A stretch of DNA of 64,000 nt from Ophioderma brevispina (lineage: Eukaryota; Echinodermata; Ophiuroidea; Amphilepidida; Ophiodermatidae), in NCBI GenBank assembly GCA_023653785.1, contig JAMKCH010035279.1, positions 62,001 to 126,000 on the forward strand, in the 5' to 3' direction. A program made the position numbers and the translations under genes. The notes below the pieces were generated by a model. It did not search any database and was not told where the DNA came from. It saw only the letters and a list, made by a program, of their open reading frames with translations. Numbering within the stretch: the first letter of the stretch is position 1; each line of letters begins with the position of its first letter. Positions 48,191 through 59,633 of the stretch are shown piece after piece.

Positions 48191-48561
48191 GCACGCGGTA
48201 GTTTTTGACCACCACCCATGCTCCAGGAGCAGGTCTCCCTCACTAACCTCAAAGGGCAGCTATTATTTTATCTTTTTTGAACTTAAAATTTTCCCTCTTA
48301 CCTGAAAAAGTAATGAAAATTAAAAGAGACAGTATCGAGATTCGAACCCGAGACCACTGTATCATGTGGTCAGCTACCCAACCACAAGACCAGCGAGGAT
48401 TGGTGTGCCAGATTTGCAATTCTAATCCTTGATAACATTTACGGAATAAATCGCTACTGCTATTGTGGTCAGCACGCAATATAATGAATAGCTCCGCTCT
48501 GGAACGGTTGCCACAACCTATGCTCCAGGAGCGTGAGTGGTGGTCAAAATATCACACTTGC
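48191..48561 (-). mobile_element. Composite TIR element containing a tRNA-like Pol III promoter, copy B (371 bp)
   Basis: Same architecture and nearly the same sequence as 37621-37995: identical first 20 bases, the same inverted repeats with a TGCTCCAGGAGC palindrome, and the same internal layout. The flanking decamers GGGCTATAGT (48181-48190) and GGGCTGCAGT (48562-48571) look like a diverged target duplication at an unrelated site, proving independent insertion. The internal B box is intact here, GGGTTCGAATC on the minus strand (48339-48349). The A box TGGTCTTGTGGTTGG lies at 48378-48392. No protein is encoded, so it must have been moved by enzymes acting in trans. Confidence 0.87.
48339..48392 (-). 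promoter_or_regulatory. tRNA-like A and B boxes inside composite element B
   Basis: On the minus strand, TGGTCTTGTGGTTGG resembles the tRNA A box, and GGGTTCGAATC is a perfect B box about 43 bases downstream. This spacing and strand are those of an internal Pol III promoter. No full acceptor stem is seen. Confidence 0.7.
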
Positions 48562-48956
48562 GGGCTGCAGTATGGTCGTAGTTGCTATGGCGAATGTGAC
48601 GTTTTTAACATATAGTAGTGCACAGTCGTAATATTTGTATTAATATTGAACTTTACCTCCGTAGGCGCGAAACTCGCTCGCTTTTATCATTGGTAATCAG
48701 CGAAAATAAGTGTGTTCGTATCCATTCTAAAGAATTAACCGGGAACAGTCCAGATGCCTTGCACATAACCTAGTGTCCCAGATTGCATGTAAACATGTTT
48801 GCAATACACCGTGAGCTATAGACAAGGCTATTGGGTATAGCATTGAAACTACCCAGTTCGTGACAGGGACTACGTGGGCGCAGCTCCAAGTTGATCTTGA
48901 GATCTCTCGCGCAACTTTCCTCTCTCCACAGGGTTAGGCACCGGACATTTGTTTCA
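48562..48956. other. Unassigned sequence
   Basis: Only the antisense-like 108-codon frame at 48770-49096, without a recognised domain, overlaps this region. Confidence 0.4.
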
Positions 48957-49310
48957 TAGCCGCCATATTGGATTTGTAACTGAAAGGCAATAATTTTCCT
49001 AGATTTCCTGCTTTTTAAAACCGGTAACGAAGGGACAACTTTGTCTTCAAATTGTCTATAAGTAATTGTTATACAATTATCTTTCATATAAGACATGTTA
49101 ATTGCATGGCTTCAACATAGTTATCATTTTCTGACCATGTTTGTAATTACCTATATACACCATACTTCATGCCCGCCATATTGGATTTTCCAGCTGAATT
49201 TCAGTTAATTCCCTAGTTTTGCTGCATTTTTAAAGCAAGGGACAATTTTGTCTTCAATTTTTGAAGTTTCTAAGCAATTATTATACAATTATTCGGCCTG
49301 GAAAAAAAAC
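48957..49310. repeat. Tandem duplication, partial second unit (about 205-bp period)
   Basis: The blocks CCGCCATATTGGATTT, TTCCTAGATTT / TCCCTAGTTTT, GGGACAA(C/T)TTTGTCTTCAA and ATTATACAATTAT recur in order from about 48962 and again from about 49171. The second unit is shortened. No coding content. Confidence 0.75.
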
Positions 49311-50677
49311 GGCCTTCTCCGAAGAAATGCCCGTTAGGTGTGGCTTCTGGAAAACAACAGGTAGATTTTCTCGATATCACCGATTGGGAATAGTTTTCAA
49401 CTATATACCTATTCGAACCCTAATAAGAGGTATAAAATCTTTTTGAAACGCTGTGGACGTTAGGTCGGTGGTGTACGTACGCCTCTTAACATGTAGAAAG
49501 GGATTGCTTAACTCTGGTTATCTTTCTAACGCAGACGATTACAAAACCTGGTATTCATCTGGTATGTGAGGTGAAAATAATGTTTATCATTTGATCTATT
49601 CAGTATCACTAAAACTTTTCAAGCTGGTTACTTTATTTAAATGTATTAACAGAATTACTGACAATTTTGGGCTCAAGAATTAGGTAGGGACACTGGTGAT
49701 ACATAAATGTTTCACACGGTTGAGAAAAAATCAATTGCTACAGTTTTAAATCTCTACAGTTTGCCATGGAGCTAACCTATCATAAAATTGAACATGGGCT
49801 TTGGAACTACCACTTCAAGTCTAGAGATTCCTCGGTTTGACGGTACTCCATTTTAAAGGAGAACCCCGTTATAAACAAATAATATTTTACAATAAATGCT
49901 CTGTAAAAATAATTATTAAATACATGTTCGAGTGGTTTCATCGAAAAAACAGAATTATATTAGTCATAACAATGAATTAAAACCACCCTAGTCTGACCAT
50001 GTGATATTTAAAAATCGCGTAGTGTATTACGTCTTATGCGATACGGCCGTGTCCTAACTACGTGTCCGCGTGACTGTCTATTAGTCCATGGGCCAGAAAG
50101 TGTTCACTACCTAAGACGGGTACAAAATGATTTGTCCGTGTTGTAGGCGACACCATGGAATATACCAAAGGCATGCTAGAAATTCAGATGAGTAGCTATG
50201 TCCAGGTAGGGGTCAGTAAAGGTCATCTGGTGTGGTCATATAGGGGCTCTAAACATTGAAAATGCTCCATCACCATTTGGAAAAACATACCAACTTGCTG
50301 ATTATATATGATTCAAGAGATAAAAAGTGTACAGTCAACTTTATGTGACCTTTAGTTTAGGGATACACAGAAAATAGAGGAAAAATAGGTCAAAGGTCAA
50401 TCAGAAGTGGTAAATATGTAATTTTCAGCAAAATAAGGATTATATGACAACGTACACATAGCTTTGTATAGCGGAAAATCCTAGGGGATAGAGAACACGT
50501 CCACCACACGTTTGACTTTAGATCATGCCACCCGAGGGAAATTTAGCACGGTCCTTGTTGACTAAAATAAACACAAACGATGTTCTGGTAAAATAGCAGT
50601 TGTTTTGTCCTTTGTTATTGATTTCGGTTTGTTTTTGCCTTTGGAGCGATGATGAAAAACCGCCTTCAGGTAAGTTC
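49311..50677. other. Unassigned sequence
   Basis: An AGGTCAAAGGTCA word occurs near 50387, within a GGTCA-bearing stretch from about 50200. No gene recognised. Confidence 0.4.
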
Positions 50678-50899
50678 AGATCTGTAAGGCGGCTGTACAC
50701 GAGTTCAAAAAAGTGGACTCTTTTTGAAAAGTGGACAATAACCACATATGTCACATTTGGACTTTTTTGAACATTCTTGCCAAAAATGGACTTACTGTCA
50801 CATTGCTCGGACCTTTGGATCTTTTTTTTACCAAACAAATCAGCGCAAAAAAGGCACTTTGGCCCCTTTGTGGGAATTACTCCTGTGTACCGGCCCCTG
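50678..50899. mobile_element. Probable hAT-like MITE related to 43594-43838
   Basis: The right end GTGTACCGGCCCCTG is an inverted relative of the left end, which reads CTGTAAGGCGGCTGTACAC. The interior has repeated GTGGAC and TTTGGAC(T)TTTTTGAA phrases, and AAATCAGCGCAAAAAA as in the other element (AAATCAGCAAAAAATGG). The left terminus is degraded and the 8-bp duplication is not clear (TAAGTT occurs on both sides). Confidence 0.5.
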
Positions 50900-51914
50900 G
50901 TTTTAAGTTTGATAGGGTGAGGTTATTTTAATGAAGATGATTCAATGTGGAGGAATTTGTTGGTAGAATTCCTTCAAAAATAATTGTACTGAAGGCACTC
51001 TCAGTGATCACATGAATACCGGAGGACTATTTAAAAGCTACGGTTGCAACGAGCGATTAAATATCGGTGCCCTAAAAATCGGAAGCATGATTTTTGGCCC
51101 TGGATGTAAAGCTTTCCATCAAAAAATATCCCCATCTGGAAAGGATTAAGCTGAGAAATGTTTATTTGGCACAAAAAATGTGAAATTTCTAATCGTATAG
51201 GAGCAAATACCAAATACATGCCTATGTTACATTTAAATATAAGGAAATCAAAATCACTGTTTTTCTCTTTTTAAGACATTTCTGTAGCCAATAATACAGG
51301 TAGACATCTATTGAGGGTCTTAATCTACATGAAATTGACTATGGACGCCCAATATTTGGTGTCTCAAAATCTCTCCTTTGCCACTTTTTAAAGATGCATT
51401 TTCTGTTAGGGTCACTGTTTACAAGGATACAAATATTTAAATTAGCCAATCACAGATAGTACCTAGTACAAGCAGTCAATTGGTCTTTGGGGGTTAAGGC
51501 AACGGTGGTGCCCGTTGAATGCTTATTTCAGATTGTAATTAGAGAGCTTTCCAATCCCTAATTCTACTAAAATGGGCAGGGGCACTCACATATAGGAGTC
51601 TTTGGGTTAATTTTTTGCTAAATTCTAAAAAAAAGAGGTTTCTGGTGACAATTTTCAAAGTTTCCCCCCAAATAGGGTCTTTGGGCCCTCGCCGACGGGC
51701 AGGGTAGAATGTCAAAAATAGGGGTATGGGTGGTATTTTTGAAAAAAAAAATAGGGGGGTCATTGGGGTACCGAGTTTGAATGAAATGGGTGTCTTTACA
51801 GACCCCTCCTTACTTACGCGTCACCTGCAAAATAGAGTACCGTCCCCCGCAATGAGATCTATCTAAGAGTTGTCTGTCCGGCAATGCGTTTCGTTATGAT
51901 TGCAATGCGTCTTA
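50900..51914. other. Unassigned sequence with low-complexity G/A patches
   Basis: The stretch 51640-51810 has ATAGGGG, GGTATGGGTGG and AAAAAAAATAGGGGGG phrases like those in other low-complexity MITE interiors. No termini found. Confidence 0.4.
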
Positions 51915-53450
51915 AGGCATGGTCGTCTTGGTGGCCCATGACTGCAGCATACGAACCGTGTGGTACCAGGCTAGACACTCAAGCTTCTCGGGACCATCCC
52001 AATCGTCACCTTGTACAATTCATATGTAACATTGTTGCAAACCGTAGCTTTTTGCTCAAGACCAGTGATGGGCAGGGTAGTCATCTGTGTCGTCTGAGGA
52101 AGTACCACAAGGATCTGTACTAGCTCCCGTCTGTTCAACTTGTATAACAGCGATTTACCTCAAACAACACTAGACAATATTGCTATGCCGACGATCTTGC
52201 CTCCTCCACTCAGACAGCAACTAGACAGAATTAGAGAGCACACTTACTGCAATAGGACCACCTACTTGGCATATTCAAGAACGGGAGACTGAAAGCTTGA
52301 TGATTGAAGCCAAGACCACCGACCAATGCCTTCCATCTCAAAATACCCCAAAGGGCTCATCACCTCAATGGACCAGGCCTCTGCCATACAATCCTACCCA
52401 ACTTATCTGGGAGTGAACTTTGACTAGGGCCGCTCCACGTATCAATCATGGCGGTTTTCCCTGCATGTCGGAGGTTTCAAGGCGCGTATATCATTGTTTA
52501 CCCCGCTATATGCGAGTTTACAGCGCTGCCTATCCATTTACTTCTGGCCGAGTTTCCTAAATCATGTCAGAATAATCATGCGAGTTTAAAAAATGGACAT
52601 GATTTTTTCAACATGGGCAATCTGGACATGATTTTTTTCAAACATGAGCAACTCGACATGATTTTAAAACTCGGCATGATTTTTTCTGGACTGAGAAAAA
52701 CTGGACTTTTTTTTTTTTGATTTATGTCAACCTCACATATAGAGAGCAACCGCGATGGTATAGAGGCAACTGGACAGATAGCGACTGAAACTAGACTAGA
52801 ACGCTGGCACACTCGAACAATGGCGAGGAAAAACTCGATACACAGGCTGGGTTGAAACTCGACATGATTGATACGTGGAGAGCGCATTTACTTGACCGAC
52901 AGCGAAATAGGCAGTACCTCGAATCTGCATGTGCCAAGGTATCTTCAAGGAATAACTCTGTGCCCGACCTTGCGATTCATGGGGGCGCCAGCCCAACGAC
53001 TCTACGCACCACCAACTTGGCTCTGGTCTACAGGTCTACAAGCGCTGCTGACTATGCCGCCCCAGCATGTGTGCAACAGCTCTCACACAAAGAAGCCGGA
53101 CACAGTACTCAACGAAACCTTGGACCATTACTGTGCCTCCGTCCCATTCCATCTGAGTTTTTGCCAGTGCTTTCAGGATTGCCACCTGCAGTGCTTCGGA
53201 GAGATACCCACAGCCCCCAAAAACCCCCAAACTGGTGGATACGGCTTTGCTGGAAAACAAGCACTGCTGCAAACACTTCAAATCCACCAGCTCTGCCAGA
53301 CGGAGACTGACCCTTAGCTACCCTTCTGTCGACACGCGGCTAAAATTCCATTTCAACATCTTAAGACATGGAATACTGCCTGTCTAGTTACTTCAAGACC
53401 AGACCAACTAACTATTACACCTATGACAGAAACTACCACCTGGTTAGCAT
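51915..53450 (+). mobile_element. Jockey-like LINE reverse transcriptase, split by a DNA element
   Basis: The order of plus-strand blocks matches a non-LTR reverse transcriptase. MTAAYEPCGT lies near 51938 (motif A, first Asp lost). NRSFLLKTSDGQGS lies near 52041, then EEVPQGSVLAP near 52097 and the catalytic CYADDLASS-like run near 52182. FHLKI(P) and YLGVNFD follow at about 52330 and 52405. A 467-bp insertion intervenes. The protein then continues as RQYLESACAKVSSRN near 52903, GASPTTLRTTNLALVYRSTS near 52984, and RPIPSEFLPVLSGLPPAVLR near 53140. Frame changes occur throughout. It belongs to the same broad group as the fragment at 10430-11545, but this copy keeps the palm. Confidence 0.85.
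52425..52891. mobile_element. 467-bp TIR element inserted in the LINE
   Basis: The left end has TCCACGTATCAATCATG (52435-52451) and the right end has the exact reverse complement CATGATTGATACGTGGA (52863-52879). TTGAC flanks the element at 52420-52424 and 52892-52896. Removing it with one TTGAC restores the LINE reading from YLGVNFD into RQ...RQYLE. The interior holds four degenerate tandem units of about 30 bp containing ACATGATTTTTT (52597-52700) and many CTCGACATGA/GAGTTT words. No transposase. The superfamily is not identifiable from a 5-bp duplication alone. Confidence 0.82.
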
Positions 53451-53719
53451 TTGTGAGCCAATCTCCACCGCATGAATCGGGTCACCTAAACCGGGGGTCG
53501 ACACAAGAGTAGTCGGTCGCTTCAACAGCAAATTCCCGATGGGGCTGCGACAATCTCCATCCTGCCATGTGGTTCGCATCACAGATTGCGATCTATTCTT
53601 CATGAGCGCGCCTACCTTTCTCCACGGTGGAAAACTTCTCAAACCCAACAATCAACAGTGTACTGGTTCCACCGTCTACAACATATTAGCTGCTTCCTCA
53701 TACCCAAGAAGAAGTAATG
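53451..53719 (+). other. Possible LINE 3' continuation
   Basis: A GC-richer stretch following the LINE thumb may contain the decayed C-terminal Cys/His part, but I cannot read it with confidence. Confidence 0.35.
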
Positions 53720-53945
53720 CTTGATATATGGGTCGATAGTTAGCATGAAGGTTGTGGAGGGCGATTCTGACGTTTGTTAGCAGCGTTTTAGATGACCCAA
53801 AAGGGCAAAGGTCATTTAAGGTCAATGGATTGGAAATACCTAGACACCAATTTGGTCAAAGGACCATGGACCTGAGCACAGAACAAATCTGAGGTCAAAG
53901 GTCACAACATTAGTCAAAGGTCACACACGGGGAATGCACTTATTT
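53720..53945 (+). repeat. GGTCA-family repeat, copy C
   Basis: It contains GGACCTGAGCACAGAACAA, then ATCTGAGGTCAAAGGTCACA and TCAAAGGTCACACACGGGG, matching copies A and B. A perfect AGGTCAAAGGTCA direct repeat with one-base spacing lies near 53893. Confidence 0.78.
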
Positions 53946-55474
53946 TAAATTAAGACAACCAAAAATGAGTATGCATTTATTCTGAGTGGAGCTTTGAGCA
54001 TTTGTTGGTGTAAGTTGGTGACAAAAATAGCTTTGTGCGTGATGAAAGGGCTTGATTGTGATAGTTTCTTTACTTAGTTTCAATTAAATGTGATTTATTA
54101 AAATTAGCCACCCGGGTGGGGGGGGGGCCAAAGAGGGAAAGAGAAAAGAAACGCACTCAGTGGGGAAAAAACAAAAGAAGAAATATCTTGTAAAAATGGG
54201 TATTGAGTCCTCCATAAATAAAACCTGATTAAAAACAATTATTTTTCTTTTAAGATACAAACAATATTTTCCGTGCCGTATACAAATGCTTAAATGGACA
54301 CTTTTCACAGAATCCAAGACACATTTAGCTGAGCTTTCATAGAGGGATATTCCATTAAAAATAATAAAAACTGTAGGTAAGAGTTACCGAGCCAATTTAG
54401 AATCATTCAATTGAACCAAACCATGGGCAATTGTTATCCATATTGCGTATATCAATTTACAATAGAGATTTTCACACTCTGAAAAAAAACGACTGAATTC
54501 TGAGCCTAAAGCTACTCTTAGAATACTCGCATGGATCATACACTAGGGACATCGTAGCTTTTCAAAAAAAACATTGTAGAATTTGTTACCTCTTGGTAGG
54601 GAACACCCATTTTTGGCTCGATGGCCCAAGCCTAATTTGTTCGCCATTGAGTGCTGTAGCATCCTTTGTTTCAGCACTGTACCAAAATGGCCTCGTATAC
54701 AGGTCACGGTTATCCGTACATGGTCAGGTAGCCAAGACACTCTATCATCGGGGACACTCAAGTTCTTTACACCGGCATCGTTTGAGTCATACACCGATAG
54801 GAAAATGAATACACATTATGACAACATCCACATGGAATGCTAGGAGCTATGTGCCTTCCGTATCGCATAACACATAGACATATCCCATATACACTAGCGC
54901 GAAATTCAAAAAGCGCATGTTCAGACAAAATGTTTTTATTTATTTTTATGGATTAGTATGATTACCGTTATCATATTGAAACTCTCAATATGGTGCGTTA
55001 TAATTATCTATAGCGTCTATAGTATAAGTTAGTCTTAGTGCAGTTCCTCCTTAATAAAAAATACAGAGTATGATGTGACTTTAGTAAAGCATATCTGACA
55101 TGGTCTTTTATGGTATAATAAACACTAATGGATTTCCTTCCTTGTATAGGGAAGGTATGCAAGGAATCAATAAATTAAATTGATTGTTAAGTCCTCGGTC
55201 TTTGTAGCAGCGCTATCTATGCTTAACGAAGGTGCTCTGTGCTTTGGTAAATGCCATGTGGTGTTCCTATAACCTACATAATAATAGCACGTATATTATG
55301 GGAAAAATGTATTATTGATTACTAGTATTATTTCCTTTTTTCTGGATACACGGACTGCTTTAGCCAATACGGTTGGGAGAGGTTGTAGTGCAAAAAAGTT
55401 CCAAATTGAAGAAAATCCTAATAGATTTGAATAATTGATATAATGAACCCAAACAACAACAACAACAATCATTT
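53946..55474. other. Unassigned sequence
   Basis: Overlapping frames on both strands at 54543-54843 are unusually open but mirror one another and show no known domain. A G run of nine is at 54119-54127. Confidence 0.4.
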
Positions 55475-55995
55475 TAGGGGTAAATTTTATTCTTATTAGG
55501 TTATAATGGTTTTTTCTTATGTACATTAATAGTCATACCTTTGTTATTCCAGGGGGAGGGAAAAGTTTTATCCTTTCATTTGATAAATTAAATTCAGATC
55601 CATTTGTTATCTAAAACGGAAATATCCGCAATACAAAGGGAACGCTTAGGGGGGAGACGATATTACGCTCTCAAGACGTTTGAGTGAATAAACAAAAGCC
55701 AAGTTCGCCCTTACTACAGGGATAGTAATATATCCACATGCATATCTAGGGGAAAATTTTAATTATTTCAAATAGGTATAATGAGTTCTTTTATGATTAA
55801 AATTAATATTCATATCTTTGGTATTCCAAGGGATTATCCTTCATTCCAAAAAATAATATTCATATCCGTTGTTATCCAGAACGGGAATAAACGCAGTTAC
55901 AAAAGGGATAGTTAGGGGGAAAGGAAATTTTATTTGGCCGTAAGAGGGCGTTCTGAGTGATTAATAAAGCAATTTCGCCCTAAACGTAGGGGGAG
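55475..55995. repeat. Two-copy tandem repeat, about 270-bp unit
   Basis: Unit 1 (about 55475-55735) and unit 2 (about 55750-55995) share, in order, GGGG(T/A)AAATTTTA, GGTATAATG / GGTTATAATG, TATTCCA(A/G)GGG, ATCC(A/G)TTGTTATC, GGGA(A/T)A(C)G with TTAGGGGG, TGAGTGA(A)T, and TTCGCCCT. They differ by many small indels. The fold-back element at 56034 follows directly. Confidence 0.78.
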
Positions 55996-56033
55996 ATAGC
56001 ATTAAAAATGATAATATACAATATTGACTGCTA

Positions 56034-56163
56034 TGAGGGCATGGGTTGAAACTATAGGCCCAAGGTGTTCTCGAAAACCAAACTATGCCCCGAGGCGTAA
56101 GGCCGAGGGGCATAGTATGGTTTACGAGATCACCGAGGGCCTCTATAGTTTCAACCATGCTCC
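56034..56163. mobile_element. Fold-back hairpin element, 130 bp
   Basis: GAGGGCATGGGTTGAAACTA, then TAGGCCC, GTTCTCG and CAAACTATGCCCC, is mirrored by GGGGCATAGTATGG, CGAGATC, GGGCCTC and TATAGTTTCAACCATGCTCC. The arms are about 57 bp with a loop of about 15 bp. MITE-like. Confidence 0.85.
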
Positions 56164-58314
56164 AAATAAAAAGCAGTCCTATTGTTTTTATACGAATATA
56201 TAGATTCTTGTTCAAATATTGGGTTTTAATAAGCGGACTTCTATTTCTAAGCCAGGATGCTAAAAACAGGCCTATCTGTATGTGTAGCCAGCATGCATGC
56301 AGGTTAACAATTTGTGTAACTTAGGTCCAAAAAACTTATGAAGAATTAGCAATCAACCTCTTGTGTTCAGGAAGTGATGTGGAGTCCAAAAACGGATCAC
56401 CGTCGTAATCACTTCTTGCCATTTTTTTTTCGGCAAGATGCGTACAACTCCGAATTCAGAAACTTCACGGCCTGCAGATGGCCGGTTCGGTTTGTCAAAT
56501 TATAATCCTCGAATATCTCACGGTGTACTTTTACCTTGCGTTTTGGTATTAAGCCCTTTGAGCTGCATCTATGATTCCTTTCAGATCTTCGTCTACAAGC
56601 TCATAGGCATGAATACAGGTCCTGCGTTCAGCCAGTTCCTTGCCAATCCTGCATCAGAAGTGGACTAAATTTTTGTTTACTCCGTGACTGTCAGTTCGGC
56701 CAGACTACAGGCTGGTTCGGCCATATCCGTTCAAAATGCAAAATGCGATCTCTAACACCAGCATTCAATATGTCACCATAATACGGATGGATTAATAGTC
56801 CGTCAGCAGTCTATATGTTGGGAAGAGGTGTCCAGGGTATGTCATGAATGAGATGCCCGCTCTACCAGGGCATAGTTCATTTTTGGTTCAAATCTTGAAT
56901 GCTAGTTGAATTTATGCCTCCATTTTAACCAATCAGAGGACAGGGACTATGGGTAATAATAATAAATATAATACCTAATAATAATAATAACTGCAAATAT
57001 CAGCTTCGTGTTCTGTTACATAAACAGCCAAACAGTACAAAGAAATGAATTATTTTTTTTTGTGGCCGATTTTATTATTACACTAGCCCATTGGATGAAA
57101 AAAGTTGTTTAATTACGCATCCTTTGGCAGGTTTTTGCCCACAAAAATGTCACAGATCCGAATTCGCCTAGGAAAGTTTTGTAAACTTTTGGGTTCATTA
57201 ATTTGTTGGAGGTTCTTTGTCGTTTTTATGACTGCTCGAATGGTAACCTCACCTGTGCGTTACGTAAACTCTTTTTTTGTATTAATTTTTGTAATGAGGT
57301 ATCGTCGGCGCAAGGCAACATAGATACTAGTTTGTCCTATTACCCTTGAGAATATTTGTCAGGGGTATCAATATTGTCAGATTAATAAACATTTAAACGG
57401 TAGGAGTGTCTGCATATACAAATCAACTCTTTGTTACATTAAATATTAAAAAGGTCAAATGGTTGTGGGTCATGTGCCGATGATGACATGTAAAGGTTCA
57501 CTAGTGTACAAGAGAAAAAGGCAATGGTTATTATCGGTCATCACTTTGTAATGGGCACATTTTGGGTGAATGATCCATATCTGTTGTCAAGTATGACAAC
57601 AAAGGTATCTTTTTATGTGAAATTTCTCGCCTTTTTAACAACAACAACCCAACCACTCTTCAGGTCGGATAATGCGATTCACATAGGTTTGTCTTCGTTT
57701 TTGTTATCCTTTTCAAGATTATATCGAGGGAATATGAGAAGTCATTCCTCGTTGAAATAAAATGCTTGAGGCATCTGTTGCCCACACGGACAGTTGGACT
57801 GAGTGATACCCAATGGGACCACACGCCCTAAGGTTTACATAATCTCCAGCGCAGAGCGGATTTCCTAGCAGAATTGAGACGGCGAGGCTTACAATCCAAT
57901 GGGCAAGTTTTTTTAAAAATATATCTCGACATTCCCCTGTTTTTGCTTGACAAGTTGTGAAAAACCTATCATAAATACAGTTTACGACACCAACTCACTT
58001 CATAAACTTTCTCTCAGGTTTGCACGTATTGTTTGTGTTTTATAAGTTACACGTGAACTTGAAAAATTGCAAAAATGGGTATAAACGATACAAACATCAA
58101 ATTGTATGCAAACTCTTAAAGTATTTACAATTGAAATTATTTACCTACAATGAAAGTTCGAATTAAATAGTCACAGCTCAATGACAGAAAGTATTATACC
58201 CTCATGAAATATATCATGTTCAATTGATTGGTTAAAAAAAGGTTTTTGGTTGGGCTCACATGAACCCACATTAGTTTAAACATTTTGCGAGAAAGAGGAG
58301 CGAAAGAAGAGCAA
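56164..58314. other. Unassigned sequence with an ATA-rich tract
   Basis: An AATAATAATAA-rich tract lies at 56956-56992. On the minus strand near 56500-56640, short open stretches (for example ELVDEDLKGIIDAAQ) look protein-like but break at once. I cannot assign them. Confidence 0.4.
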
Positions 58315-58364
58315 AGGGAAATAGACGCCTATTTTCCCTAGGGAAAATAGGCGCCTATCTCCCT
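58315..58364. repeat. Near-perfect 26-bp-arm palindrome
   Basis: AGGGAAATAGACGCCTATTT then TCCCTA meets its mirror TAGGGAAAATAGGCGCCTAT then CTCCCT with virtually no loop; two mismatches. Such structures can extrude as cruciforms. It may be the remnant of a fold-back element. Confidence 0.85.
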
Positions 58365-59106
58365 CTCTAGCCGCGGTAAAACCCCGTGTTATCATTTCCT
58401 TTATCGTTCTTTCTCTGTGGTCAATACTACTAGCTACAACTGTTGACGTTATGCATGAGGTGCACAGGACTCTTACTTGTATTTTCCTCAACGTACGTGT
58501 AACGTCTTATTATTTGTTGCTCTAAAAGGAACTTTAACTCATTTTGGAAGGCTATTTCGGTCGACACCGTAACAACCACATGGCTGCGCCCAGTGACCAA
58601 TCAAACACCGGTGGGCAACCTTCTGCACGGATAGTGAGAATCACAAAAAAATAATTACGTATGTTCGTCAGTGTCGAGGAAGTTGGTGTAAATAACACCG
58701 GTGATTACCGGCGGGTGTATTTTTTATTTTAATAGCCAGGGAATGGACAACCGCTGATATGATACCTCACTCTTGCATCACTGCATGACTGTGCACGGTC
58801 ACGCATGCACGGAACCAAAAGTGAGCTACACATGTAGCAGTACAAATTCCGGGAGTAAGTTCGGTACAGACTTCAGCGTCATGATTTTACCGAAAAAGGT
58901 GTTACTATCGTAAGTGGGGCGGACTTTCCTGTGCCTAAAAGGCATCATGCTCAAGCCTTGCCAGCCTAGCCTAGCCTAGGCTAGCCTACAGGTACAGTAA
59001 CAAGTACAAACAAGGCAGGCCTATTTGTTTGTTAGTAGGCCTCAGCTCAGTTTTCACTTTTAACCAATCAATGACAAAATTAATATTCTGAAGGCTATAA
59101 CCAAAT
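58365..59106. other. Unassigned sequence
   Basis: It includes a short CTAGC-rich run (AGCCTAGCCTAGCCTAGG, near 58963). No gene recognised. Confidence 0.4.
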
Positions 59107-59278
59107 ATTTAATGACTTATTCGGGATCTTTGTTGAATCCTATTGGTCCCCTCGTGTGAACGAAAGGGCGTTGGGGTACTATTTCCGCTCGACCCTTTCG
59201 GTCTCGGAAATAGTACCCCCCGCCCTCAGTTTCACCTCGTGGCCAATAGATCCACAAGATCCCTCATATTCATTAAAA
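59107..59278. mobile_element. Fold-back hairpin element, about 170 bp
   Basis: The left arm, with CGGGATCTTTGTTGAATCC, CTATTGG, GGGGTACTATTTCCG, pairs with CGGAAATAGTACCCC, CCAATAG, and GGATC(C)-ACAAGATCCC on the right. The outer flanks TTTAATGA / TCATTAAA also pair. The arms are about 75 bp with indels around a 17-base loop. Confidence 0.85.
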
Positions 59279-59633
59279 TCTTTGTATAATATATAATTGT
59301 TGGGAGGCTGAACAAGAGTAAATATTTGACTTATTAGGAATTAATAATTTGTCAGAAATCCCAACCAATTCTCGCATTTGCAATACGTGGCGCCGCCAAC
59401 GATGCCTTGGAGAGGCGATGTTTTCCAGAATGCATCATGGGAAACGTCGACATCCAGAGCACCCCTCGCGTAATACAAATATTGAATACGAACAACTAAA
59501 CGATCATTAGTTCATCATGTCCTGTTTTGGTTCGTGCAATTTCACACTAAAACGGCTATTTACAATAATAAACCCTTTTTCTTTCGATCACAAAATATTT
59601 TCGTTGATCTGTTTTCAACAGGCCGAGGATTTG
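59279..59633. other. Unassigned sequence
   Basis: No recognised feature between the hairpin element and the near-palindromic array. Confidence 0.4.

Noticed and set aside
54543..54843. Overlapping 71-86 codon frames on both strands as a conserved exon
   Set aside because: No domain is recognisable, and simultaneous openness on both strands is expected by chance over a short GC-moderate stretch.
56400..56660. Possible minus-strand relic of a tyrosine-recombinase (Crypton-like) or other transposon protein, from ELVDEDLKGIIDAAQ and MARSDYDGDPF
   Set aside because: Only short, frame-broken pieces are visible, with no catalytic motif. The resemblance is too weak without a profile search.
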